Positions 1 through 7,865 of a DNA stretch of 14,603 nt are shown here, piece by piece (within the stretch, counting starts at the first letter, position 1; each line of letters starts with the position of its first letter). The notes below the pieces were generated by a model. The model was not told the origin of the DNA. It saw nothing but the letters and a program-made list of their open reading frames with translations, and searched no databases. The stretch lies in NCBI GenBank assembly GCA_028282185.1, contig JANQIJ010000014.1, positions 1 to 14,603 on the forward strand, written 5' to 3'. This stretch comes from Rhodospirillales bacterium (lineage in GTDB: Bacteria; Pseudomonadota; Alphaproteobacteria; Rhodospirillales; Casp-alpha2). Made by a program: the position numbers and the translations under genes.

Positions 1-101
1 GTCTGGCCGCGGAGGGCATGCGTTTCACGCAGCACTACTCCGGCCAAGCCGTGTGCGCTCCATCACGCTGCGTTCTCCTGACCGGTAAGCACACGGGACA
101 C
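1..101 (+). CDS. Sulfatase (S1 family) fragment, partial at both ends
   Basis: Read from position 3, the + strand encodes LAAEGMRFTQHYSG followed by CAPSRCVLLTGKHTGH. This matches the N-terminal active-site region of S1 arylsulfatases. CAPSRCVLLTG fits the C-x-P-x-R-x4-T-G signature, whose cysteine (codon 54-56) is converted to the catalytic formylglycine in this family. The residue before the fragment could be R, as in the usual DRLAAEGM. The 5' part lies outside the window. After the His at 99-101 the similarity stops; the frame continues with unrelated residues to a TAA at 135-137. From about 97-102 onward the bases belong to rdgB on the other strand. The fragment cannot make an enzyme as it stands. 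It is either a remnant at a rearrangement or one half of a chimeric join. Confidence 0.75.
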
Positions 102-471
102 AGACGAAATGCGCCCGAGGGTCGGTCTGGTCCTTAATGCCGTCCCAGACCTTTTTCATGGCCAGGCCAAAGTCCTTGTTCGGCCCGGCCCAGCGGGCGG
201 AGTGAATGCCCGGCCGGCCGGCCAAGGCGTCCACGGCTAGACCGGAATCGTCAGCCAGGGCGGGCAGCCTCGTGCCGCGGGCCGCGGCCCGCGACTTGAT
301 CAACGCGTTGGCGACAAAGCTGTTCCCGTCCTCGACCGGTTCCGGCAGACCATGGTCGCCGGCCGACGACACGGCCACACCGAAGGGCGTCAACAGGTCG
401 CGGATCTCGCGAAGCTTCCCCGAATTGTGGGTGGCGATGACAAGTCGGTCTTCGGTGAACGGGCGAGACAT
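25..471 (-). CDS. rdgB: RdgB, XTP/dITP pyrophosphatase, C-terminally truncated
   Basis: RdgB (HAM1 family) hydrolyses non-canonical purine nucleoside triphosphates such as dITP and XTP to monophosphates, keeping them out of DNA. The N-terminal part is clear: ATHNSGKLREI near residue 13 (nucleotide binding), then ADDSGLAVDALAGRPGIHSARWAG and RAHFVC up to residue 124. After C124 the family sequence ends abruptly. The last 24 codons (VPCAYRSGERSV...) are the antisense of a sulfatase gene. The usual length is about 200 residues, so roughly 75 are missing, including the C-terminal FGYDPxF and SHRAxA regions. The product would not be active. The start ATG lies 13 bp after the rph stop with no strong ribosome-binding site, which suggests co-transcription with rph. 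The truncation may be an assembly artefact. Confidence 0.85.
   Translation of the reverse strand: MSRPFTEDRLVIATHNSGKLREIRDLLTPFGVAVSSAGDHGLPEPVEDGNSFVANALIKSRAAARGTRLPALADDSGLAVDALAGRPGIHSARWAGPNKDFGLAMKKVWDGIKDQTDPRAHFVCVPCAYRSGERSVMERTRLGRSSAA
97..102. other. Chimeric junction between sulfatase and rdgB sequence
   Basis: To the left the + strand is sulfatase coding sequence; to the right the - strand is rdgB. The two overlap at a short shared stretch. The sulfatase ends ...acgggacac and the rdgB antisense strand resumes as cacagacgaaatg, sharing CAC. No insertion-sequence end, target duplication or transposase is visible. Confidence 0.65.
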
Positions 472-484
472 GGCGGGGGCGGCG

Positions 485-1210
485 TCAAGCCGGTTCCAGG
501 CCGAGGGCCTGGCGCTGAAATTCGCACAACTCGCGAACCCCCTTGTTCGCCAGGGCCATTAACTGATCGAACTGCTGGGCGGCGAAGGGTCTGTCCTCGG
601 CCGTGCCTTGGACCTCGACGATTCCGCCCTGGCCGGTCAAGACGAAATTGGCGTCCGCCTGGGCCGTCGAGTCCTCGGCGTAATCCAGATCCAGGACCGC
701 CGTATCTTTGTAGAGGCCGCAGGACACGGCGGCGACCTGGTCGGTCAGGGGGACCGCCTTCAGCAGACCGATGTCAACACAACGCTGAAACGCCAAATGC
801 AGGGCGACGAAGGCGCCGGTGACCGAGGCCGTGCGTGTCCCGCCGTCGGCTTGAATCACGTCGCAATCGACGCGGACCTGCATTTCGCCCATGGCTTGCA
901 AATCCGTGACCGCGCGCAGCGAGCGGCCGATCAGGCGTTGGATTTCCTGGGTCCGGCCCGATTGACCGCCGCGCGCGGCCTCCCGATTGGTTCGCTCCGC
1001 CGTGGAACGCGGCAGCATGCCGTATTCGGCGGTGACCCAGCCGCGTCCCGTGTCGCGCATCCAGCCGGGCACCCGGTCTTCCACCGTGGCGGCGCAAAGC
1101 ACATGGGTTTCGCCGAAACGGGCCATGCAGGAACCTTCCGCATATTTGGCGAATCCCGGCTCCAGGCGGATGGTGCGCATCTCGTCCGGTTGGCGTCCCG
1201 ATGGTCTCAT
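485..1210 (-). CDS. rph: Ribonuclease PH
   Basis: RNase PH is a phosphate-dependent 3'-5' exoribonuclease that trims the 3' ends of tRNA precursors. At 241 residues it is the normal length. It carries the family blocks: RTIRLEPGFAKYAEGS and VLCAATVEDRVPGWMRDTGRGWVTAEYGMLPRST near the N-terminus, QEIQRLIGRSLRAV (phosphate/substrate region), the DCDVIQADGGTRTASVTGAFVAL core, and EVQGTAEDRPF near the C-terminus. The ATG has a good GAGGAG ribosome-binding site (1220-1225 on the complement) 9 nt upstream. It is followed 13 bp later by rdgB on the same strand, a pairing common in Alphaproteobacteria, and diverges from hrcA. Confidence 0.96.
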   Translation of the reverse strand: MRPSGRQPDEMRTIRLEPGFAKYAEGSCMARFGETHVLCAATVEDRVPGWMRDTGRGWVTAEYGMLPRSTAERTNREAARGGQSGRTQEIQRLIGRSLRAVTDLQAMGEMQVRVDCDVIQADGGTRTASVTGAFVALHLAFQRCVDIGLLKAVPLTDQVAAVSCGLYKDTAVLDLDYAEDSTAQADANFVLTGQGGIVEVQGTAEDRPFAAQQFDQLMALANKGVRELCEFQRQALGLEPA

Positions 1211-1240
1211 TAGCGGCGGCTCCTCGATCGATGGCGGGGC

Positions 1241-1269
1241 ACAGTAGCCGCCGTCCTCCGCGCAGTAAA
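1241..1269 (-). promoter_or_regulatory. Possible sigma70-type promoter for rph-rdgB
   Basis: On the - strand TTTACT (1264-1269) is followed after 17 nt by TACTGT (1241-1246). Matches to TTGACA/TATAAT are 4/6 and 3/6, and the expected start is about 25 nt upstream of the rph ATG. The call rests on pattern and position only. Confidence 0.25.
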
Positions 1270-1329
1270 GCGGGCAGCCGAGGCGCCGTTTCGCCGGCTC
1301 GTCGCCGGTCCGTCAATCCTCGCGGGCCA

Positions 1330-1358
1330 TTGCACCGGGCGGCGGCGATGATTAAATT
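1330..1358 (+). promoter_or_regulatory. Possible sigma70-type promoter for hrcA-grpE
   Basis: TTGCAC (1330-1335), a 17-nt spacer and TAAATT (1353-1358) match 4/6 at each element. A transcript would start near 1365 and give a leader of about 58 nt to the hrcA ATG at 1423. If this is right, the in-frame ATG at 1348 lies inside the promoter and cannot be the hrcA start. Confidence 0.35.
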
Positions 1359-1422
1359 CGCGCCAGCCCCCGTCCCGTCGAACCCATCCGGGTCATGGCG
1401 CAGCAAGGCAAAGTCCACGACG

Positions 1423-2475
1423 ATGATCAATGAGTTGAACGACCGATCCCGCCAGATCTTCCGTGAAATCGTCGAAAGTTTCGTCGAAACGGGGGAGCCC
1501 GTGGGCTCGCGCACCCTGGCCCGCCGCCTGCCGGTCAGCCTGTCGCCGGCGACCGTGCGCAACGTCATGGCCGATCTCGAGGACTTGGGCCTGTTGTTCG
1601 CGCCGCATACCTCGGCCGGCCGCCTGCCGACGGAAATCGGATTGCAACTCTATGTCGACGGCTTGCTGGAAGTCGGCAATCTGACGGCCGAGGAGCGGGC
1701 GGACATCAAGAGCCGCTGCGCCGGGACCTCCGATTCCGTCGAGGGCCTTTTGGAAAAGGCCACGGCGACGCTGTCGGGACTGGCGCAATGCGCCTCACTG
1801 GTCGTCGCACCCAAGACCGATACGCCGCTCAAGCATATCGAGTTCCTGCACCTCAGCCCCGGCCGGGCGCTCGTCATTCTGGTCACCGAGCAGGGCGTGG
1901 TCGAGAACCGAATCATGGAAATTCCGACGGACCTGCCGGCATCGGCCCTGGTTCAGGCGACCAACTACCTATCGGCACGGCTGGTCGGGCGCGGCTTGTC
2001 CGAGGCCTATGACGACATCATGGACGAACTCGAGGGCCAGCGGGCACAGCTGGACACCTTGACCGCCAAGCTGGTCGAGGCCGGCCTGGCGACCTGGGCC
2101 GGGGATGGCGGGGAAAGCGGTTCCCTGATCGTGCGCGGCCAGGCCCATTTGCTGGAAGACGCAAGCCTTGTGACCGATCTGGAACGCATCCGCGGCCTGT
2201 TCAACGCGCTGGAGACCAAGGAACAGATGCTGCGCATTCTGTCCATGGCCGACCGCGCCGACGGCGTGCAGATCTTCATCGGCGCCGACAACAACCTGTT
2301 CGACATGTCCGGCTGCTCGCTTGTCGTCAGGTCCTATCGAAACAGCCAGGAGCAGATCATCGGCGCCGTCGGCGTGATCGGGCCGACGCGGATGAATTAT
2401 GCCCGCATCATCCCGATGGTGGATTACACCGCCGACCTGATCGGCCGCGCCATGGCCGCCCCCGCGGACGATTGA
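1423..2475 (+). CDS. hrcA: HrcA, heat-inducible transcriptional repressor
   Basis: HrcA is a repressor that binds CIRCE inverted repeats and is kept active by GroEL; in many Alphaproteobacteria it controls groESL. The N-terminal winged helix is clear: LNDRSRQIFREIVESFVETG, EPVGSRTLARRL, then SPATVRNVMADLEDLGLL and HTSAGRLPTE. Further on come the HrcA core (LRILSMADRADGVQIFIGADN) and the C-terminal VGVIGPTRMNYARIIPMVDYTA. The frame is open from 1201, but family similarity begins at MINELNDRSRQ, so I start at ATG 1423. This gives 350 residues, the usual size. The ribosome-binding site is weak (AAGG about 14 nt upstream). grpE follows after 40 bp. No CIRCE element is visible near this gene. Confidence 0.94.
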   Translation: MINELNDRSRQIFREIVESFVETGEPVGSRTLARRLPVSLSPATVRNVMADLEDLGLLFAPHTSAGRLPTEIGLQLYVDGLLEVGNLTAEERADIKSRCAGTSDSVEGLLEKATATLSGLAQCASLVVAPKTDTPLKHIEFLHLSPGRALVILVTEQGVVENRIMEIPTDLPASALVQATNYLSARLVGRGLSEAYDDIMDELEGQRAQLDTLTAKLVEAGLATWAGDGGESGSLIVRGQAHLLEDASLVTDLERIRGLFNALETKEQMLRILSMADRADGVQIFIGADNNLFDMSGCSLVVRSYRNSQEQIIGAVGVIGPTRMNYARIIPMVDYTADLIGRAMAAPADD

Positions 2476-2515
2476 CCGGGTCCGGCCGACCCGACCCAGA
2501 AGACCGAGGATTAAG

Positions 2516-3331
2516 ATGTCTAAAGCCGAGGAAACACCCGTAGACACCGATACCCAGACCGCACAGGATGAACAAGATGAAACGCCCCCTGTGAGCGATG
2601 ACGCGGCCCAAGCGACGCCCGAGGATGCCCCAGACGGCGCGGCGCCGATCCCGTCGATGACCCGGGACGCGGCGGCCGACGTGGTGCCCGAGGACGCGGG
2701 GCCAGGCGATGCGCCTCCGGCGGACCCGGCGGCGCGAATCGCCGAGCTTGAGACCGAGGCGGCGGAAATGAAGGACCGGGCGTTGCGGGCCATGGCCGAG
2801 GCCGAAAACGTCCGCCGCCGGGCCGAGCGCGACAAGCAGGACGCCTCGAAATACGCGGTCGCAGCCTTCGCCCGCGAGGTGCTGGGCGTCGGCGCCAACC
2901 TGCGTCGGGCGCTCGACAGCATTGATGCCGATGCACGCAAGGCGTCCGACGCGCTGGAATCACTCGCCACCGGGGTCGAGATGACCGAACGCGCGCTGGT
3001 CAGCGCCCTCGAGCGCCAGGGCATCACGCGGATCGACCCTTTGGGCCAGCGGTTCGATTCCAATCAGCACGAGGCCATGTTCGAGGTGCCGGACGAAAGC
3101 CAGCCCGCGGGCACCGTGGCCCAGGTGATCGAGGTCGGTTACATGCTGCGCGACCGCCTGTTGCGCCCTGCCAAGGTCGGCGTGACCAAGGGCGGGCCGA
3201 AACCGGCCGCCGCCCCGACGCCCGACCCCGAACCGCAGACCGCGGCCGAGGGCGAGGCCCAAGCGGGCGGCAACAAGGCCTATGAGCAGGACGGTGCCGG
3301 TCCCGGTGCGCAGGTCGATGAGAAACTGTAG
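2516..3331 (+). CDS. grpE: GrpE, nucleotide exchange factor of DnaK
   Basis: GrpE releases ADP from DnaK and so sets the pace of the chaperone cycle. Residues 1-70 are acidic, low-complexity and probably disordered. Residues 71-165 form the long helical, coiled-coil dimerisation segment (ARIAELETEAAEMKDRALRA, AENVRRRAERDK). The beta domain that touches DnaK spans about 168-224, with the GrpE signature FDSNQHEAMFEVPDES... ending LRPAKVGV. A Pro/Ala/Glu-rich tail of about 47 residues ends in QVDEKL. At 271 residues it is longer than many GrpE proteins because of the two disordered ends. A GAGGA ribosome-binding site (2506-2510) lies 5 nt before the ATG. It lies 40 bp after hrcA and probably shares its transcript. 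Confidence 0.96.
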   Translation: MSKAEETPVDTDTQTAQDEQDETPPVSDDAAQATPEDAPDGAAPIPSMTRDAAADVVPEDAGPGDAPPADPAARIAELETEAAEMKDRALRAMAEAENVRRRAERDKQDASKYAVAAFAREVLGVGANLRRALDSIDADARKASDALESLATGVEMTERALVSALERQGITRIDPLGQRFDSNQHEAMFEVPDESQPAGTVAQVIEVGYMLRDRLLRPAKVGVTKGGPKPAAAPTPDPEPQTAAEGEAQAGGNKAYEQDGAGPGAQVDEKL

Positions 3332-3378
3332 CCCTCCGCAGGCCCATGGGCGGGCGGCAATTCTTTCAGACCCCGACC

Positions 3379-3408
3379 GTTGCGGCCCGACGGGCGCCGG
3401 CCTATATA
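3379..3408 (+). promoter_or_regulatory. Predicted heat-shock (RpoH-type) promoter of dnaK, overlapping a sigma70-like match
   Basis: GTTG (3379-3382), 18 nt, then CCTATAT (3401-3407) resembles the alphaproteobacterial RpoH consensus CTTG-N17/18-CYTATNT, with one mismatch in the -35. The same bases also read as TTGCGG-N17-TATATA, a fair sigma70 match. Transcription would start near 3414, leaving a leader of about 165 nt before dnaK. Placement and sequence both fit a heat-shock promoter. Confidence 0.5.
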
Positions 3409-3433
3409 ACCCCCGAGCCGGCAGGGCCTCCGA

Positions 3434-3495
3434 AGGGGAATATTAACCCCTGTCCGATACGACGGACCCCCGGCTGCGGCGGGCGCGACACGCCC
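3434..3495 (+). promoter_or_regulatory. dnaK 5' leader with two short stem-loops
   Basis: AGGGG (3434-3438) pairs with CCCCT (3447-3451) around an AU-rich loop. GGGCG (3481-3485) pairs with CGCCC (3491-3495) around CGACA. The second stem sits directly before an AAGGA (3496-3500) that could serve a small leader ORF starting at 3512. Both stems are only 5 bp, so their regulatory role is uncertain. Confidence 0.25.
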
Positions 3496-3511
3496 AAGGA
3501 CGAAAATTGAC

Positions 3512-3578
3512 ATGGAAGCCGCACAGGTGGATGCCTTAACGGGTCTGCGGACGGCTTGCCGGAAAGAAAGGACTGAAC

Positions 3579-3586
<8 letters not shown>
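3512..3586 (+). CDS. Possible 24-codon leader ORF overlapping the dnaK start
   Basis: An ATG at 3512 opens a 24-codon frame that reads MEAAQVDALTGLRTACRKER and ends HE with a TAA at 3584-3586. It overlaps the first codons of dnaK in another frame by 8 bp. AAGGA (3496-3500) lies 11 nt upstream of the ATG. The peptide resembles nothing I recognise. The overlap would permit translational coupling with dnaK, but a frame this short can arise by chance. I list it because it lies wholly in the leader and reaches the dnaK start. Confidence 0.2.
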
Positions 3587-5561
<1,975 letters not shown>

Positions 5562-5574
5562 GCTGTTTTCCGCC

Positions 5575-5616
5575 CCGTCGGGTGTTTGCGGCGCCGTCCC
5601 GGCCCGCGCCCGACGG
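5575..5616 (+). other. Stem-loop in the dnaK-dnaJ intergenic region
   Basis: CCGTCGGG (5575-5582) and CCCGACGG (5609-5616) are perfect 8-bp complements. The stem extends inward by T-G, G-C and T-G pairs. No run of T follows, so it does not look like an intrinsic terminator. An mRNA-processing, stability or attenuation element that lowers dnaJ relative to dnaK is the likeliest role. Confidence 0.5.
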
Positions 5617-5662
5617 ATGGTAAGCGGCGGTCCTTCCGGTCCGGGCTCGGGGGAACCTTCCC

Positions 5663-6820
5663 ATGGCTGACAAGCGCGATTATTACGAGGTCCTAGGCGT
5701 CGCCAAGGACGCCGACGAGGCGGCGCTGAAACGCGCCTACCGCAAGCTTGCCATGAAGTACCATCCGGACCGCAATCCGGACGACAAGGAAGCGGAAAAG
5801 AATTTCAAGGAGCTGAACGAAGCCTACGAGATTCTGAAGGACGACGAGAAACGCGCCGCCTACGACCGCTTCGGCCATGCCGCCTTCGAACAGGGCGGCC
5901 CTGGCGGGTTCGAGGGTTTCGGCGGGGCCGGTGGCCAGGGTTTCGGCGGGTTCGGCGACATCTTCGAGGAAATGTTCGGCGAATTCATGGGCGGCCGCGC
6001 CGGTGGCCGTGCGGGCGGCCGCGGCGGCGGCCAGGGCGCCGACCTGCGCTACAACAAGGAACTTTCCCTGGAAGAGGCCTTCAGCGGCAAGAAGGCGGAG
6101 ATTCGGGTCCCGACCTCAGTCGCTTGCGAGGCCTGCGACGGCACCGGGGCCGAGGGCGCCGCGGCGCCTGTCACCTGTCCGACCTGCGGTGGTGCCGGCC
6201 GGGTCCGGTCGCAATCGGGCTTCTTCACGGTCGAACGCACCTGCCCGACGTGTCAGGGCCGCGGCACGGTGATCAAGGACCCGTGCAAGGTTTGCGGCGG
6301 CGCCGGCCGGGTCCATAAGGAAAAGACGCTGAGCGTCACCATTCCCGCCGGGGTCGAAGACGGCACGCGAATCCGTCTGGCCGGCGAGGGCGAGGCCGGT
6401 CTGCGCGGCGCGCCGCCGGGCGACCTCTACCTGTTTCTGGGGATTCGCCCGCATCGCTTCTTCCACCGGGACGGGGCCGATATCCACTGCCGGGTGCCGA
6501 TCCCCATGACCACGGCGGCCCTCGGCGGTCAGGTCGAGGTGCCGACCATCGAAGGAAAGCTCGCCCGCATCACCATCCCCGAAGGCACGCCCACGGGCCA
6601 CCAATTGCGCCTGGCAGGCAAGGGCATGTCGGTGATGCGCTCGAAGGCGCGGGGCGACATGTTCGTCCAGGTCGCCGTGGAAACGCCGCAGAACCTGACC
6701 GATCGCCAGAAGGAGCTCCTGAAGGAGTTCGAGGGCGACAGCGACCGGGCCCAACAAAGCCCGCAATCCACCGGCTTCTTCGACAAGGTCAAGGAGTTGT
6801 GGGAGGATTTGAAGGATTAG
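5663..6820 (+). CDS. dnaJ: DnaJ, Hsp40 co-chaperone
   Basis: DnaJ delivers substrates to DnaK and stimulates its ATPase. The J domain (1-70) carries HPD at 34-36. A Gly/Phe-rich region (about 75-125) includes a GGRAGGRAGGRGGG repeat. Four zinc-binding CxxCxGxG units follow: CEACDGTG, CPTCGGAG, CPTCQGRG and CKVCGGAG. The two C-terminal beta domains hold the peptide-binding groove, and the protein ends FFDKVKELWEDLKD, typical of full-length alphaproteobacterial DnaJ. Its 385 residues are the normal length. The start is the ATG at 5663, with GGGGGA about 7 nt upstream. It is the last gene of the heat-shock block. Downstream the composition changes sharply and the next genes lie on the other strand. 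Confidence 0.98.
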   Translation: MADKRDYYEVLGVAKDADEAALKRAYRKLAMKYHPDRNPDDKEAEKNFKELNEAYEILKDDEKRAAYDRFGHAAFEQGGPGGFEGFGGAGGQGFGGFGDIFEEMFGEFMGGRAGGRAGGRGGGQGADLRYNKELSLEEAFSGKKAEIRVPTSVACEACDGTGAEGAAAPVTCPTCGGAGRVRSQSGFFTVERTCPTCQGRGTVIKDPCKVCGGAGRVHKEKTLSVTIPAGVEDGTRIRLAGEGEAGLRGAPPGDLYLFLGIRPHRFFHRDGADIHCRVPIPMTTAALGGQVEVPTIEGKLARITIPEGTPTGHQLRLAGKGMSVMRSKARGDMFVQVAVETPQNLTDRQKELLKEFEGDSDRAQQSPQSTGFFDKVKELWEDLKD

Positions 6821-6856
6821 CAAAACCTGAGGCCGTTAGGCCGAAAGTGGCTTTGC
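6820..6856. terminator. Stem-rich sequence after dnaJ, weak terminator candidate
   Basis: GCAAAACC (6820-6827) can pair with GGCTTTGC (6849-6856) with one mismatch. Inside, GGCC-GTTA-GGCC forms a small hairpin. No T-tract follows on the + strand. It lies between the convergent ends of dnaJ and the 196-aa gene, where a bidirectional stop would be useful. Confidence 0.25.
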
Positions 6857-6869
6857 GCGATCTAAAGAA

Positions 6870-7460
6870 TCAAAGCTTCCCAGCGATCCATTCGAACGCT
6901 TTCATAACGCCAATCAGGCGCAAAAATCGCTCAGTAAGCTGTCGGGTTCGCCACTTGACAGCAGGCCATAAACAGATCACCGCCTGGTGCCACACACGGC
7001 GGCGCAAAGACCACCCAGAATACTCGTCTCGCAACTCGTTCTTCAGCTCATGCATATCTCCGAGAAAATGTTCTCGGTACTCTGGGCTCAACAAGAGATG
7101 AGCAGCTGTCCGAAATATCCACCTTTCGCCGTTCTCAATGCTCTTTCGTAGCTTAAAGTAACCCCAAAATTTCAAAGTAGGCTGAACGTCGTCCGCTTCG
7201 AATGACATAGCGAAGTCCTTGAATGGAGCGTCGGAGATCTTAATGTCCATGTCTTCGGCGGCAGCCTGAATTCGTTCAACTCTGTCTCTTGAGTTACCTG
7301 GAAACCTCAATAGGTCTTCAGTCTTGGTAACAAGTGCAGCGCAGGCCAACAGATATTTTTCGTTCTCGGAAAGTGATTGTTTTCCGAGATGAAAAAACCT
7401 GTCTGCCAACTTTGCTGCCTCGCGGAAGGAAATTATGTTTGGGGATTCAGGAAGTGTCAT
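6870..7460 (-). CDS. Uncharacterised protein with a permease-prefix-domain-2-like segment
   Basis: I do not recognise the whole protein (196 aa). Residues about 113-172 resemble the 'permease prefix domain 2' found at the N-terminus of PadR-regulated MacB/FtsX-type ABC permeases. The similarity is a LLLSPEYREHFLGDMHELKNE core (LGD at 133-135), then a basic SLRRRVWHQA...WPAVKW stretch. Here the segment comes at the end, followed by only about 25 residues and no permease. The N-terminal 110 residues are mostly helical with no clear signal peptide. The ATG directly follows the TAA of the upstream PadR gene (TAAATG), and a strong GAGGAGGG (7471-7478) lies 10 nt before it inside the PadR coding end, so the two are surely co-translated. 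The AT-rich composition differs from the neighbours. Confidence 0.7.
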   Translation of the reverse strand: MTLPESPNIISFREAAKLADRFFHLGKQSLSENEKYLLACAALVTKTEDLLRFPGNSRDRVERIQAAAEDMDIKISDAPFKDFAMSFEADDVQPTLKFWGYFKLRKSIENGERWIFRTAAHLLLSPEYREHFLGDMHELKNELRDEYSGWSLRRRVWHQAVICLWPAVKWRTRQLTERFLRLIGVMKAFEWIAGKL

Positions 7461-7817
7461 TTAGGCGATGCCCTCCTCAAGAGATTGGATTCCCTCCCAC
7501 ATGTTGTTCATCGCATTTCGCGCTTCGTTTAGAGCTTCAACGCCGCTTGCGTTTATTTCGAAGTATTTTTTTGCCCTACCACCACGTTCCGGCGAAGATT
7601 CTCCGACCCGGGATTTTACGAACCCATTCGCCGCAAGCCGATCAAGGGTCGCATAGATTTGTGTTAAGGCAACCTCGCGGCCAGTTTTCTCTACCAATTC
7701 TTTGTGAATCGGTACTCCGTAGGCGTTTGGCGAGAGTCTGATCAGGGCGAGCAGCACCATCTGTTCAAACTCGTTAATGTGACCTCGTTTTCGCATAGCA
7801 CTTTCATATTTGTTCAT
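7461..7817 (-). CDS. PadR-family transcriptional regulator
   Basis: PadR proteins are small winged-helix repressors, often autoregulated and often next to a transporter or membrane-protein gene. This one has 118 residues, the small class. The winged helix spans about 14-90: EQMVLLALIRLSPNAYGVPI, then TQIYATLDRLAANGFV and the wing RGGRAKKYFEINASGVEAL. The C-terminal helix is short. The ATG at 7817 lies only about 4 nt after the predicted transcription start. A second in-frame ATG at 7796 (MRKRGHINEFEQ) could be the true start and gives a more ordinary leader. It is coupled to the 196-aa gene, which is probably its target or partner. Composition is AT-richer than the host genes, suggesting transfer. 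Confidence 0.9.
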   Translation of the reverse strand: MNKYESAMRKRGHINEFEQMVLLALIRLSPNAYGVPIHKELVEKTGREVALTQIYATLDRLAANGFVKSRVGESSPERGGRAKKYFEINASGVEALNEARNAMNNMWEGIQSLEEGIA

Positions 7818-7827
7818 GAATAATTAA

Positions 7828-7856
7828 AAAATATCGTGAAGCGGTTTCATTGTCAA
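7828..7856 (-). promoter_or_regulatory. Strong sigma70-type promoter of the PadR operon
   Basis: On the - strand a perfect TTGACA (7851-7856) is followed after exactly 17 nt by TATTTT (7828-7833, 4/6). It lies between the PadR ATG and the stop of the oxidase-like gene. The palindrome TTCATGAA (7813-7820) covers the start codon, and TTCACGA lies about 20 nt (two helical turns) upstream, inside the promoter. These could be the two halves of an autoregulatory PadR operator. Confidence 0.6.
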
Positions 7857-7865
7857 GTTGGAACC

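Noticed and set aside
1201..1422. N-terminal extension of hrcA from ATG 1201 or ATG 1348
   Set aside because: The extension has no HrcA similarity, overlaps the rph start and covers the predicted promoter.
1969..3063. 364-codon frame on the - strand across hrcA and grpE
   Set aside because: Low-complexity Ser/Ala/Arg translation typical of antisense frames in GC-rich genes; both + strand genes are well supported.
3336..3362. Possible terminator after grpE (CCGC...GCGG around GCCCATGGGC)
   Set aside because: The stem is interrupted by two mismatches, the inner palindrome has almost no loop, and there is no proper T-run.
3507..3535. TTGACA at 3507-3512 as a second dnaK promoter
   Set aside because: No acceptable -10 hexamer at 16-18 nt spacing.
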